64,000 bases of DNA from Candidatus Woesearchaeota archaeon (GCA_016192995.1 JACPTB010000004.1:1-64000); one strand, 5' to 3'. Positions 1 through 7,862 are shown, counted from the stretch's first letter. The notes: generated from the sequence alone by a model not told the origin. Made by a program: numbers and translations.

Positions 1-259
1 CGTCTTTTGTATTACCTGCAAGAACTTGTCTATTTTTGCCAGTTTCAGTCAGCATTTCTACATGGGGACAATTTGTCCCTAGGTAACTTCCAAGCTCTTC
101 ATCTCTTTTACGCAGTTTTTTCAGATAATCAGTAGGATTAGCACTATCTGTTAAAGCTTGGACTATATCAACCAAAGAATAATGCCACTCATCTTTAAAC
201 CAACTTCTTCGTATTTTCTTACTTTGGAATACAACTAATGCTTTCCCTGAATCTGTCAT
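1..259 (-). CDS. Bro-N / DinD-like protein, N-terminal part only
   Basis: Partial gene running off the left edge; 86 codons are visible from the ATG at 259. The peptide has the pattern of the Bro-N domain (phage antirepressor, DinD family): KKIRRSW, then DEWHYSLVDIVQALTDS, DYLKKLRKRDEE and TNCPHVEM. Bro-N domains bind DNA and occur in phage antirepressors and DNA-damage-inducible protein D. The start codon overlaps the stop of the gene before it as ATGA, so it is the third visible gene of a minus-strand operon with the winged-helix-like protein and the Mrr nuclease. Domain call is by motif reading; function is unknown. Confidence 0.72.
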   Translation of the reverse strand, partial: MTDSGKALVVFQSKKIRRSWFKDEWHYSLVDIVQALTDSANPTDYLKKLRKRDEELGSYLGTNCPHVEMLTETGKNRQVLAGNTKD

Positions 260-591
260 TTTTCAGAAGCACCCCAACTAAATTTTAGTAATCCTAAATT
301 TACTTCAAAACCGAACTTTCTTTTGAATTCAGGTTGATTTTCAATGATGTTGATTCCTTCCGGTAAGAGACGCATAACAAAAAATATCTGTGCACCATTA
401 ATATTTCCTAATCCTCCACCACCTTTAAGAATCCCCAAGTCATTAAGATAGTTATAAGCATGATTAACCCTAGTACCATCCCATTTAGTTGTATCTAAAA
501 CATCTTGAGTTCCAACACTGGTTAAATTCTTATTTATTAACTTATCATAAAAATAAAGTAATAGTTCTCCAGCGTCTTGTTGTATCCCCAT
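256..591 (-). CDS. Small winged-helix-like hypothetical protein
   Basis: 111 aa. I chose the ATG at 591, which has GAGGT about ten bases before it; an in-frame TTG at 606 would add five residues. Predicted helices followed by a Gly-rich turn (ILKGGGGLGNINGA) and two beta strands look like a winged-helix fold, so a DNA-binding or regulatory role is possible. No catalytic motif is visible. It lies between an Mrr-like nuclease and a Bro-N protein, with a 25-base gap upstream and a 4-base overlap downstream, so all three are probably cotranscribed. I do not recognise a named family. Confidence 0.6.
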   Translation of the reverse strand: MGIQQDAGELLLYFYDKLINKNLTSVGTQDVLDTTKWDGTRVNHAYNYLNDLGILKGGGGLGNINGAQIFFVMRLLPEGINIIENQPEFKRKFGFEVNLGLLKFSWGASEK

Positions 592-616
592 TTCAAATAA
601 CCTCAAATTAACCGAA

Positions 617-1600
617 TTATGTTGGCCAGTAAATTTTTGATAGTGGAATCAAAAGTTTTGTATCTACATCAAAATCATCATAATTTTGAACAATTAGTTT
701 AACTAACCTGTCGGCATCAATTAAAGTTAATTGTTCATTCGTCCTATCAGCCTCATATTTTGCATCTTTTGAAAAACCACCAGTAGAGATGTAAAGACCT
801 TTTCTCCCTCTGAGAACCGAGTTAAAGTTTCTTATTTCCTTTGCCCCCATCTGTCCGCTCCTATGCTTTACCTCTGCAATTATTCTTGGTTCTTCAAGCA
901 TCAGACCATCCTTAGAAGCTTCTATGTCTTTTCCCCTGTCAGCCCCTCTTTCAGTAATCAATGTTTTGTAACCCATTGCTCTCAATATTCCTGCCACTAA
1001 TTTTTCCATATCTTCCCAATCTAAATCAAGAACTTTATCTTTTATCAATTCATGAGCCCTTGAAACCATATCTTCTTTAAGAGTCTCTTCATCGGTTTCT
1101 TCTTGAACTTCATCTTCTATTTCTCTTTTACCTTCAAGAACGGATATAATCTCTTTTTGGGCTACATCGTTAATTTCAAAGATTGTAGAAATTGCGCCTA
1201 ATGTATTTCTTGTAGATGTTGAAAGTTTATCTCTGCTAACCTTCCCTAACCATTTAACCCGCCTAGCATGATGATACTCTCTTTGATTTGCAGCGTATTC
1301 ATAATCGCCAGTCAATTCTCCTACTAGATATTCCCTGTTATTAGGATCGTAGGATAGAACATAGTCTCCTTTTTTAAATTCGAACAAGAATCTGCTGAAT
1401 TGACCTGCGGAAACAATGTTCTGATGTTTCTTATTTTCTGAATATTTTTCTTGTATTAGTTGTTTTACTTCTTCTTTGTCCTTAATCTTTGAAGCATCCT
1501 TAATTCTATTCCATCCAATCGCAACATAGTTCTTTTTTTTGAAATCATCTATAAGATACGCACTTTCTCCTGCTCTTACCATCCACATATTTTTAGTCAT
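617..1600 (-). CDS. mrr: Mrr-like restriction endonuclease with EVE/PUA-like N-domain
   Basis: 327 aa from the ATG at 1600, which follows AGGGGTG; a GTG at 1609 is the upstream alternative. The first ~150 residues (MWMVRAGE, then VAIGW) look like the PUA/EVE-like module common at the start of type IV restriction proteins, which read modified bases. An acidic linker follows, then an Mrr-cat PD-(D/E)xK domain: residues DWEDMEKLVAGILRAMGY, GADRGKD (catalytic Asp about 225) and AEVKHR (the E-x-K, about 243-245). Expected role: cleavage of foreign, probably modified, DNA. First gene of the operon that continues with a winged-helix-like and a Bro-N protein. Confidence 0.85.
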   Translation of the reverse strand: MTKNMWMVRAGESAYLIDDFKKKNYVAIGWNRIKDASKIKDKEEVKQLIQEKYSENKKHQNIVSAGQFSRFLFEFKKGDYVLSYDPNNREYLVGELTGDYEYAANQREYHHARRVKWLGKVSRDKLSTSTRNTLGAISTIFEINDVAQKEIISVLEGKREIEDEVQEETDEETLKEDMVSRAHELIKDKVLDLDWEDMEKLVAGILRAMGYKTLITERGADRGKDIEASKDGLMLEEPRIIAEVKHRSGQMGAKEIRNFNSVLRGRKGLYISTGGFSKDAKYEADRTNEQLTLIDADRLVKLIVQNYDDFDVDTKLLIPLSKIYWPT

Positions 1601-1687
1601 AATGAACACCCCTATTTAATTGTTTTTCCATCATAATCTCAAACTGTCGGGGCACTATCCACCCTTTGTATGGAAAAAGATTTTAAC

Positions 1688-1785
1688 AGCGATTAAGCGA
1701 CTTCACTCGGTTGCACCTCGTTTCGCCCATATTTTTCGGAAATTTATAATTTTTAAGATAGTCCGAAAAACATCGTTTAATCGCA
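1688..1785. repeat. Nested inverted-repeat segment upstream of the Mrr operon
   Basis: A 13-base end (AGCGATTAAGCGA, 1688-1700) is matched by an inverted copy at 1773-1785 with two mismatches, and inside it TTTTTCGGA (1732-1740) pairs with TCCGAAAAA (1762-1770). The stretch 1601-1815 between the nuclease gene and tRNA-Arg holds nothing else I can identify. It could be a small non-autonomous element, or an operator/promoter region of the nuclease operon. Confidence 0.45.
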
Positions 1786-1815
1786 TATGATTAACCAATT
1801 ATCCAAAAATAAAGG

Positions 1816-1933
1816 CGGACCTGGCGAGATTCGAACTCGCGACCTACAGCTTAGAAGGCTCTAGCGAATAATAGTTACCTTATTCAGGTTGTACCTATTA
1901 TTTGTCGCCCTATCCAGGCTAGGCTACAGGTCC
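1816..1933 (-). tRNA. tRNA-Arg(UCU), with a non-canonical intron
   Basis: Cloverleaf read on the minus strand: acceptor GGACCTG/CAGGTCC with G73, D stem GCCT/GGGC, T arm GCGAG-TTCGAAT-CTCGC, variable loop AGGTC. Anticodon loop CTTCTAA gives UCU (Arg). The 5' anticodon strand is interrupted: GAC, then 43 extra bases, then AGC. Removing 1861-1903 gives ACAGC, which pairs perfectly with GCTGT. Mature length 75. CCA is not encoded. A TATA box lies about 30 bp upstream (1961-1970). Confidence 0.93.
1861..1903 (-). other. 43-nt intron of tRNA-Arg, between positions 28 and 29
   Basis: The intron folds on an inner 8-bp stem AATAATAG/CTATTATT. Beside it a 4-bp helix GGCG/CGCT (one G-U) is flanked by three-base bulges ACA and AGA. 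Cutting each bulge after its second base, the usual rule for the archaeal splicing endonuclease, gives exactly the exons that restore the anticodon stem. The junction could be shifted by one base because A is repeated. Confidence 0.8.
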
Positions 1934-1960
1934 ATAAGTAGATAGATTGTTAATAGTGTT

Positions 1961-1970
1961 ATTATATAAA
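1961..1970 (-). promoter_or_regulatory. TATA box for tRNA-Arg
   Basis: Reading on the minus strand, TTTATATAAT lies 28-37 bases before the tRNA 5' end, the usual archaeal TATA distance. Confidence 0.55.
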
Positions 1971-2112
1971 GTTAACCTAGAGTCATTTACCACTTTTTCA
2001 GCACTACAAGAATCCATAACATTTATAAAGAACCCCTTGTCCTTCCCCATCAATACACATAAAAGATGTGTATGATGTATTATAACCATAATATAGTTAG
2101 ATACAAAGCAAA

Positions 2113-2221
2113 CAAGCCAAGCCTGAAAAGATGTTTTTCAGTACGGAGCTAAACTCCTTCTCAAAATAACATCATGAATAGGCGGATTATATAATATCCA
2201 CATTCTTTGGGCTAGACTTGG
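2113..2221 (+). ncRNA. Candidate structured leader or small RNA before the L3 operon
   Basis: Hand folding gives a closed multi-hairpin shape. CAAG and AGCC (2113-2123) can pair with GGCT and CTTG (2210-2220). Inside are TGAAAA/TTTTCA (2124-2140), GGAG/CTCC (2145-2157) and a weak GGAT/ATCC (2184-2199). It lies directly upstream of the ribosomal operon and may be a regulatory leader or an independent RNA. The third hairpin overlaps a possible TATA box, so this reading and the promoter reading compete. I do not recognise a known RNA family. Confidence 0.3.
2186..2196 (+). promoter_or_regulatory. Possible TATA box for the L3 ribosomal operon
   Basis: ATTATATAATA lies about 56 bases before the L3 start codon, allowing a leader of about 30 bases. 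Another AT-rich site near 2088-2100 is an alternative that would make a longer, structured leader. Confidence 0.35.
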
Positions 2222-2251
2222 TGCTCTTAAAATAATAAAAAGGCAAAACAC

Positions 2252-3244
2252 ATGGGTCAACCAAGAACTTCAAGACATGGAAGCATGCAATTTTGGCCAA
2301 GAAAACGAGCGAGAAGAATATATCCTCGTGTCAGAGCATGGCCTGAAAATAAAGATGCTAAACTATTAGGTTTTGCAGGTTATAAAGTAGGTATGACGCA
2401 TGTTACGTATGTTGATAATAGGAAAACAGTAAAGAAAAAAGGTGAGGAGAGAACAACAGCAGTTACAGTCATTGAATGCCCTCCTTTAAAGATCGCATCA
2501 GTAAGATTCTACAAAAAAGCTTATCGTGATCAATTAAAATTATTAAAAGAAATTCCTAATAAAGTTGATAAAGATTTAGGAAGAAAATTAAAGCTTCCGA
2601 AAGAGCAAAAAGAACCAGTATTTGACGATATCAACCTGCAGAATGTTGATATGATTCGTGTCAAAGTATATACTCAGCCAAGGTTGAGTGGTTATGGAAA
2701 GAAAAGACCTGAAGTGTTTGAAGTTGGGCTAGGTGGCAGTAAAGAACAGCAGCTTGCTTATATTAAAGATCATCTTTCTAAAGAGATACCTGTTTCAGAA
2801 GTATTTAAGCCAGGGCAATTACTTGATTTCCATGGAGTTACTAAAGGAAAAGGATTGCAAGGGCCAGTAAAAAGATTCGGTGTTGCAATACGTTCACATA
2901 AAGCTGAGAAGACAAAACGAGGTCCAGGAAGTTTAGGCGCATGGCGTGGTCAGGCTCACATGATGTATCGTGTTGCGCATGCAGGTCAAATGGGATTCCA
3001 TACGAGAACTGACATGAATAAATGGCTGGTTAAGATCTCTGATAAACCTGAAGAAATTAATCCTAAAGATGGATTTTTAAGCTATGGTCTAGTAAAAACC
3101 CAATATCTCCTCGTCAAAGGTTCAGTTTCTGGCGCAAGAAAAAGATTAGTGCGTTTTAACGCTGCAATAAGACCAGCAAGAAACGTTCCGTCAGAAGCGC
3201 CCACAATTATATACACCAGTCTTGAATCAAAACAAGGTAATTAA
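2252..3244 (+). CDS. rpl3: Ribosomal protein uL3
   Basis: 330 aa, normal for archaeal L3. The N-terminus GQPRTSRHGSMQFWPRKRA is the archaeal/eukaryotic signature, and HGVTKGKGLQGPVKRFG followed by RGPGSLGAW marks the loop that reaches towards the peptidyl transferase centre. It binds 23S rRNA early in large-subunit assembly. First gene of the supercluster, two bases before L4. The leader upstream (2113-2221) may be structured. Confidence 0.99.
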   Translation: MGQPRTSRHGSMQFWPRKRARRIYPRVRAWPENKDAKLLGFAGYKVGMTHVTYVDNRKTVKKKGEERTTAVTVIECPPLKIASVRFYKKAYRDQLKLLKEIPNKVDKDLGRKLKLPKEQKEPVFDDINLQNVDMIRVKVYTQPRLSGYGKKRPEVFEVGLGGSKEQQLAYIKDHLSKEIPVSEVFKPGQLLDFHGVTKGKGLQGPVKRFGVAIRSHKAEKTKRGPGSLGAWRGQAHMMYRVAHAGQMGFHTRTDMNKWLVKISDKPEEINPKDGFLSYGLVKTQYLLVKGSVSGARKRLVRFNAAIRPARNVPSEAPTIIYTSLESKQGN

Positions 3245-3246
3245 AC

Positions 3247-4053
3247 ATGAAAATTCCTGTAATGAGTATCGGAAAAACTGAAATAGGCAAAAAAGAGTTG
3301 CCAAAACAGTTTAGCGAGGAAATTAGGCCTGATGTTATTAAAAGGGCAGTAGAAGTATTGCAAGCAGGAAGACGACAACCGTATGGAGCTGACCCGCGAG
3401 CAGGTCAGAAGGTTTCTGCTAAAATCAGCAGAAGAAGAAGAGATTACAAAGGTTCATATGGTCATGGAATTTCTCGAGTGCCGCGAAAAATTATGAGTCA
3501 TAGAGGTACACAGTTTAATTGGGTTGGTGCATTAGCTCCTGGGACCGTGGGGGGAAGAAGAGCTCATCCGCCAAAAGCAGAGAAAATTTGGGAAATTAAA
3601 ATCAATAAAAAAGAAAACCGAAAAGCTATCAGAAGTGCGATGGCAGCAACTATGATTAAAGAATTAGTGACCCAGCGTGGCCATAAAGTCCCCGCAGTAT
3701 ATCCTTTTATCGTAGAGAATAAGATGGAAGATCTTGACAAAACAAAACAAGTGCAGGAAGTGCTTGAAAAACTTGGTCTTGAGTTCGAACTTGGAAGAAC
3801 AAAACCAAGAAAAATTCGTGCAGGAAAAGGAAAATTAAGAGGAAGAAAATATAAAACAAAAAAAGGACCATTATTAGTAGTATCTCAACAATGCAAATTA
3901 CTGAATGCAGCTGAAAACATAAGAGGAATAGATATTGTTCAAGTAAATAGTCTTAATGCTGAATTGTTAGCGCCTGGTTGTGAAATGGGCAGACTAACTA
4001 TTTTCACGCAAGCTGCGATTGAAAGATTAGAAAAAGAAAATTTATTCATGTGA
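3247..4053 (+). CDS. rpl4: Ribosomal protein uL4
   Basis: 268 aa, archaeal size. The long basic loop (residues about 45-110, with RRQPYGADPRAGQKVSAK and GTVGGRRAHPPK) is the extension that lines the peptide exit tunnel. The globular part follows, with a C-terminal Rossmann-like segment and the typical LAPGCEMGRLTIFTQAAI ending. Sits between L3 and L23 in the standard archaeal order, with gaps of 2 and 10 bases, so it is cotranscribed. Confidence 0.98.
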   Translation: MKIPVMSIGKTEIGKKELPKQFSEEIRPDVIKRAVEVLQAGRRQPYGADPRAGQKVSAKISRRRRDYKGSYGHGISRVPRKIMSHRGTQFNWVGALAPGTVGGRRAHPPKAEKIWEIKINKKENRKAIRSAMAATMIKELVTQRGHKVPAVYPFIVENKMEDLDKTKQVQEVLEKLGLEFELGRTKPRKIRAGKGKLRGRKYKTKKGPLLVVSQQCKLLNAAENIRGIDIVQVNSLNAELLAPGCEMGRLTIFTQAAIERLEKENLFM

Positions 4054-4063
4054 GATTGACCCT

Positions 4064-4330
4064 ATGGAAATAGAAGAATACAGCATCGTTAAATATCCCG
4101 TAGCAACAGAAAAAGCTATTCGTCTGATGGAATCAGATAATAAATTAACCTTTATGGTAGAGAGAAAAGCAAGAAAGCAGGAAATCAAAAAAGCAGTAGA
4201 ATCATTATTCAAAGTAAAAATTGTGAAAATAAATACCTGGACAACGCCAGGAGGAAAGAAAAAAGCAATAGTGAAGCTTTCTCCTGAATATCCAGCGATT
4301 GATACTGCAACACAATTAGGATTAATGTAA
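4064..4330 (+). CDS. rpl23: Ribosomal protein uL23
   Basis: 88 aa. Contains YPVATEKAIRLME and the basic hairpin EVKIVKIN-like region (FKVKIVKINTWTTPGGKKKA), typical for L23 at the tunnel exit, where the signal recognition particle and the translocon dock. A GACC...ATG start follows L4 by ten bases. Short relative to bacterial L23, as usual for archaea. Confidence 0.98.
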   Translation: MEIEEYSIVKYPVATEKAIRLMESDNKLTFMVERKARKQEIKKAVESLFKVKIVKINTWTTPGGKKKAIVKLSPEYPAIDTATQLGLM

Positions 4331-4345
4331 AAAAACTGATGGACT

Positions 4346-5065
4346 ATGGGTAAACGAATTATAACACAAAGGCGAGGATCAGGTTCGGGTACTTATAGGG
4401 CTCATAGTTTTAACTTTAAAGGAGAAGCAAAACATTGCAAAGCAACACAACAGCCAGTCCAAGGCATTGTGCTTGATATTATCAGGTGCAGAGCGCATTC
4501 AGCGCCATTAGCAGAAGTCAGATATGATAATGGTGAGCGCGAGTTAATGATTGCGCATGAAGATCTCCAAGTTAATCAAAAGATCATAGCTAACACTCAT
4601 GAAATAAAAGCTGGAAACATTGTCGCATTAAAAGATATTCCTGAAGGAACAAGTATTTATAATATTGAAGCAGCTCCAGGTGATGGCGGCAAATTTGTAC
4701 GCGCATCAGGAACAACAGCTCGTGTTGTTACACAATCTAAAGATTATGTCACGGTTATTTTACCTTCAAAAAAAGAAAAAAATTTTCATGTTAACTGCCG
4801 TGCAACTATAGGAATTGTTGCAGGTTCAGGAAGAACTGAAAAGCCGTATTTAAAAGCAGGCACAAAGTTATTTAAAATGAGAAAGAAGAATCGTTTATAT
4901 CCAAGAACAAGCGGTGGAGCAATGAACGCTGTTGACCACCCATTCGGAAATAAGAGAACTTCAAGAAAATCAAAAGCAAGACCAGCTCCTAAGAATGCTC
5001 CTCCGGGAAGAAACGTAGGTATGCTTCACCCAAGAAGAACCGGGAGAAAAACAAGCAGTCAATAA
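4346..5065 (+). CDS. rpl2: Ribosomal protein uL2
   Basis: 239 aa. MGKRIITQRRGSGSGTYRAH is the archaeal N-terminus. The C-terminal segment SGGAMNAVDHPFGNKR holds the conserved His near the peptidyl transferase centre (bacterial H229 equivalent). Needed for subunit association and 23S rRNA packing. A 45-base spacer separates it from S19. Confidence 0.99.
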   Translation: MGKRIITQRRGSGSGTYRAHSFNFKGEAKHCKATQQPVQGIVLDIIRCRAHSAPLAEVRYDNGERELMIAHEDLQVNQKIIANTHEIKAGNIVALKDIPEGTSIYNIEAAPGDGGKFVRASGTTARVVTQSKDYVTVILPSKKEKNFHVNCRATIGIVAGSGRTEKPYLKAGTKLFKMRKKNRLYPRTSGGAMNAVDHPFGNKRTSRKSKARPAPKNAPPGRNVGMLHPRRTGRKTSSQ

Positions 5066-5110
5066 CATAGAGAAAAAAGGAAAAAGATAAAAGCTAACAA
5101 AGGTTAAAAG

Positions 5111-5494
5111 ATGGCGCAAAAAATATTCAAATACCGCGGAAAAACATTAGAAGAATTGCAAAAAATGTCATTGCAGGACTTTGCTAAATTGATTCCTGCG
5201 CGGCAGCGAAGATCATTACTGCGGGAAACAAGAGAAGAACATCACGCATTTATGCGTCATTTGCAGAAAAAAGGCAATAACACTAAAACACATTGCCGGG
5301 ATATTGTTATAACGCCGATAATGGTGGGAAAAACAGTTCAGATACACCATGGAAAAGGCTTTGTCCCTATTGGAATTCAGCCTGAAATGATAGGGCATTT
5401 CCTCGGTGAATTTGCATTAACAAGAACAAGAGTTACCCATTCAGCTCCAGGTATCGGCGCTACGAAATCAAGCTCTAACTTATCAGTGAAATAA
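5111..5494 (+). CDS. rps19: Ribosomal protein uS19
   Basis: 127 aa. Carries the S19 core [20 protein letters not shown] and the ending [20 protein letters not shown], which lies in the 30S head near the A-site finger. The ~60-residue N-terminal helical extension is the archaeal/eukaryotic form (S15 in eukaryotes). Preceded by AAAGGTTAAAAG; gap of 39 bases to L22. Confidence 0.98.
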   Translation: MAQKIFKYRGKTLEELQKMSLQDFAKLIPARQRRSLLRETREEHHAFMRHLQKKGNNTKTHCRDIVITPIMVGKTVQIHHGKGFVPIGIQPEMIGHFLGEFALTRTRVTHSAPGIGATKSSSNLSVK

Positions 5495-5533
5495 ACGGGC
5501 AAAATAAAAAAATAAATGGATTAGGTCAAACAT

Positions 5534-6013
5534 ATGGCAGATCAACATTATGCATTCAAGGATTACAACAAAGAAACCATGGCGAGAGTATTAGGCAAAT
5601 CACTACCCGTTTCAACAAAAGAGTCAGTATTAATTTGCAATGCCTTAAGATACAAGCCAGTAACTCGAGCTTTGGCATTGCTTCAGAATGTTATTGACAA
5701 AAAAGAAGCGATTCCCTATACCAGATTCAACCGCGACACTGCCCATCGTCCTGGTAAAATGGCTGCTGGTCGTTATCCAGAAAAAGCATGTGGTGAGATA
5801 TTATCATTGATGAAATCAGCGGTTGCTAATGCGCAATTTAAAGGATTTAACACTGAACTATTAGAAGTAATCCATGTCTGCGCCCATAGAGCTTCACGCC
5901 CCTTCAGGTTTGGAAGGCAAAGCAGAAGACAAATGAAAAGAACGCATATTGAAATAGTCATTGCAGAAGGAGCTAAAAAGCAACTGCAAAAAAAGAAAGA
6001 GGCTAAATTATGA
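5534..6013 (+). CDS. rpl22: Ribosomal protein uL22
   Basis: 159 aa. Signature sections include YTRFNRDTAHRPGKMAAGRY, and CAHRASRPFRFGRQSRRQMK, the beta-hairpin that lines the exit tunnel. The C-terminus ends in a Lys-rich tail. The start of S3 overlaps its last codons (ATGA at 6010), implying translational coupling with S3. Confidence 0.98.
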   Translation: MADQHYAFKDYNKETMARVLGKSLPVSTKESVLICNALRYKPVTRALALLQNVIDKKEAIPYTRFNRDTAHRPGKMAAGRYPEKACGEILSLMKSAVANAQFKGFNTELLEVIHVCAHRASRPFRFGRQSRRQMKRTHIEIVIAEGAKKQLQKKKEAKL

Positions 6014-6792
6014 TTGAGAAAAAAATACTTGCTGAAAAAATGAAGCGATTTGAAATTCAAGAATATGTCCGCCAAAATTTAAAGCGCGTAGGTTTAAGCG
6101 ATACTAAATTACAGATGACACCTTTGGGTGAGAAAGTTATTATTTATGCTTCCCGTCCTGGTTTGATCGTTGGAAGAAAAGGGCAAAGCATCAAGAGATT
6201 AACCAATACCCTTAAAAAGAAATTTAATTTAGAAAATCCGCAAATTGAGATTAATGAAATTGAAAATCTTAACTTTGATGCTAACATTGTTGCTGAAAGA
6301 ATTGCAAATTCATTGGAGAAATTTGGAAGCGCGCGATTCAAAGGCGTCGGGCATAAAGCTATGGAAGATGTCATGAATGCCGGCGCTCTTGGTATTGAGA
6401 TATTAATCAGTGGAAAAGTACCAAGCAGCCGTGCAAAGCGCTGGCGATTTTACCAAGGGTTTTTAAAAAAATCAGGAGATGTTGCAGTAACGCAAGTAAA
6501 GACTGCTTATACGCAAGCGCAATTAAAAAGCGGCACCTTAGGTATTCAAGTAAGAATCATGCCGCCCGATGTTATATTGCCCGATAAAATAAAAATGAGA
6601 GAAAGCAGTGATGAAACTCAAGTTCAACAAGATGCAACTGCAAAAAAAGAAACAGGGGTCGAAGAAGGAAAAGAAGATCAAAAGAAAAAAAGGCGATCCC
6701 AGCAGCGAGCTAGAAAATCAAAAGCAAAAAAAGAGGCAGGAGCTGAAGAAGGAAAAGAAGAAGCTGTTAAAGAGGATACTCATGAAAATTAA
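6010..6792 (+). CDS. rps3: Ribosomal protein uS3 with charged C-terminal tail
   Basis: 260 aa. An N-terminal type-2 KH domain carries the GxxG loop as GRKG (residues 55-58). The C-terminal S3 domain follows (VPSSRAKRWRFYQGFLKKSGD) and sits at the mRNA entry site of the 30S. The last ~60 residues are a Lys/Glu/Gln-rich low-complexity tail that most archaeal S3 proteins have only in shorter form. Starts within the end of L22, and its own end overlaps L29 by 11 bases. Confidence 0.97.
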   Translation: MIEKKILAEKMKRFEIQEYVRQNLKRVGLSDTKLQMTPLGEKVIIYASRPGLIVGRKGQSIKRLTNTLKKKFNLENPQIEINEIENLNFDANIVAERIANSLEKFGSARFKGVGHKAMEDVMNAGALGIEILISGKVPSSRAKRWRFYQGFLKKSGDVAVTQVKTAYTQAQLKSGTLGIQVRIMPPDVILPDKIKMRESSDETQVQQDATAKKETGVEEGKEDQKKKRRSQQRARKSKAKKEAGAEEGKEEAVKEDTHEN

Positions 6793-6982
6793 AGAATTAC
6801 AGTCATTGCCGGAGAAAGAGCGGGAAGAAAAACTAAAGGAAGTGTATAAAGAATTAATGAAAGAAAACACGCAGATTGCTACAGGAACTCAAATTAAAAA
6901 TCCCGGCAAAGTAAAACAATTGAAAAAAACAATTGCCAGAATAAAAATGTTAGCTACACAAAAGAAGGTTGCAAAGCAATGA
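6782..6982 (+). CDS. rpl29: Ribosomal protein uL29
   Basis: 66 aa, the normal L29 length. I chose the ATG at 6782 (MKIKELQSLPEKEREEKLKE); a longer frame open from 6608 lies out of frame inside the S3 tail and is low-complexity. Two-helix protein near the exit tunnel beside L23. The end overlaps the aIF1 start as ATGA at 6979. Confidence 0.95.
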   Translation: MKIKELQSLPEKEREEKLKEVYKELMKENTQIATGTQIKNPGKVKQLKKTIARIKMLATQKKVAKQ

Positions 6983-7287
6983 GTGAAATTTGTACAACAT
7001 GTGGGTTGCCGAAAGAACTCTGTGTATGTGAAGTCATTGCAAAAGAAAGTCAAAAAATCAGTGTATATAATGTCAAGAAGAAGTTCGGCAAAGTATACAC
7101 CGCGATTAGTGGTATCGATAAAAAAGAAATTGATATCAAAGAACTCACCAAGAAGCTCAAAGCAAAATTTGCCTGCGGAGGCACCTTTAAAGAAGGTATT
7201 ATTGAACTCCAAGGCAACCATAAGCACCGCGTACGCGAAGTATTGGTTGAAATTGGATTTGCTGCAGAGTCAATTGAAATTAAGTAA
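6979..7287 (+). CDS. Translation initiation factor aIF1 (SUI1 family)
   Basis: 102 aa. An N-terminal CxxC...CxC knuckle (Cys 5, 8, 15, 17) is followed by the SUI1 fold with KLKAKFACGGTFKEG and GNHKHRVREVL. aIF1 binds the 30S P site and checks start-codon pairing. Its place between L29 and Rpp29 is the usual archaeal order. Starts in the ATGA overlap with L29. Confidence 0.97.
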   Translation: MSEICTTCGLPKELCVCEVIAKESQKISVYNVKKKFGKVYTAISGIDKKEIDIKELTKKLKAKFACGGTFKEGIIELQGNHKHRVREVLVEIGFAAESIEIK

Positions 7288-7310
7288 ACGTGAGTAACTA
7301 TTATTAAACA

Positions 7311-7577
7311 ATGGACAAAGAAAGCGAAAATATACTCAAAATTGAGTTCATAGGAAAAAAGGTAGTGGTCAATGATGCAATAAATAACTGCAACAAAAAT
7401 TGCAAAGGCACCATCATTGATGAAACAAAAGAATTCATAATCATAAAAAACGAACAGGGAGTAAAAAAAATCAAGAAAAAAGGCGCAACATTTGTGCTGG
7501 AATTAAAAAACAAAAAAATAAGCATTAAAGGAGAATTAATAAACAAAAGACCCGAAGAAAGGATAAAAATAACGTGA
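7311..7577 (+). CDS. rnp1: RNase P protein component 1 (Rpp29/Pop4)
   Basis: 88 aa, Sm-like barrel of archaeal Rpp29: FIGKKVVVNDAIN, then CKGTIIDETKEFIIIKN and KKIKKKGATFVLEL. It binds the specificity domain of RNase P RNA and helps 5' maturation of tRNAs. The position between aIF1 and S17 is standard in archaea and supports the call, as the sequence itself is divergent. The N-terminus is short, as in other archaea. Confidence 0.93.
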   Translation: MDKESENILKIEFIGKKVVVNDAINNCNKNCKGTIIDETKEFIIIKNEQGVKKIKKKGATFVLELKNKKISIKGELINKRPEERIKIT

Positions 7578-7581
7578 GACC

Positions 7582-7860
7582 ATGAACCAAAAAACAGATA
7601 AAAATAATCTTACCACAAGAGGACAAACATTCATTGGAAAAGTAGTAAGGATTAGTTTGCAAAAAAATGCTCATGTAGTATGGGAAAGAAGATTTTTTAT
7701 TCCTAAATACGAACGATATGAAAAAAGAAGAACTAAAATAATTGCTCATATTCCTGACAACATAACTCATCTTAATGTTGGTGATGTTGTGGAAATAAAA
7801 GAAACAAGAAAAATAAGTAAAACTAAAAATTTCATTATAACAAAAGTGATGGGTAGATAA
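7582..7860 (+). CDS. rps17: Ribosomal protein uS17
   Basis: 92 aa. OB fold with RGQTFIGKVVRISLQKNAHV and VWERRFFIPKYERYEKRRTK, the S17 signature; VGDVVEIKETRKISKTKNF closes the barrel. It binds 16S rRNA early in 30S assembly. Four bases after Rpp29 with a GTGAGACC ribosome-binding region; L14 begins two bases after its stop. Confidence 0.97.
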   Translation: MNQKTDKNNLTTRGQTFIGKVVRISLQKNAHVVWERRFFIPKYERYEKRRTKIIAHIPDNITHLNVGDVVEIKETRKISKTKNFIITKVMGR

Positions 7861-7862
7861 CT

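Noticed and set aside
2063-2127. C/D-box RNA before L3
   Set aside because: ATGATGT and CTGA occur at a suitable distance, but no C'/D' boxes or guide-like arrangement could be seen.
6608-6781. Longer L29 reading frame
   Set aside because: It lies out of frame within the low-complexity tail of S3; normal L29 length begins at 6782.
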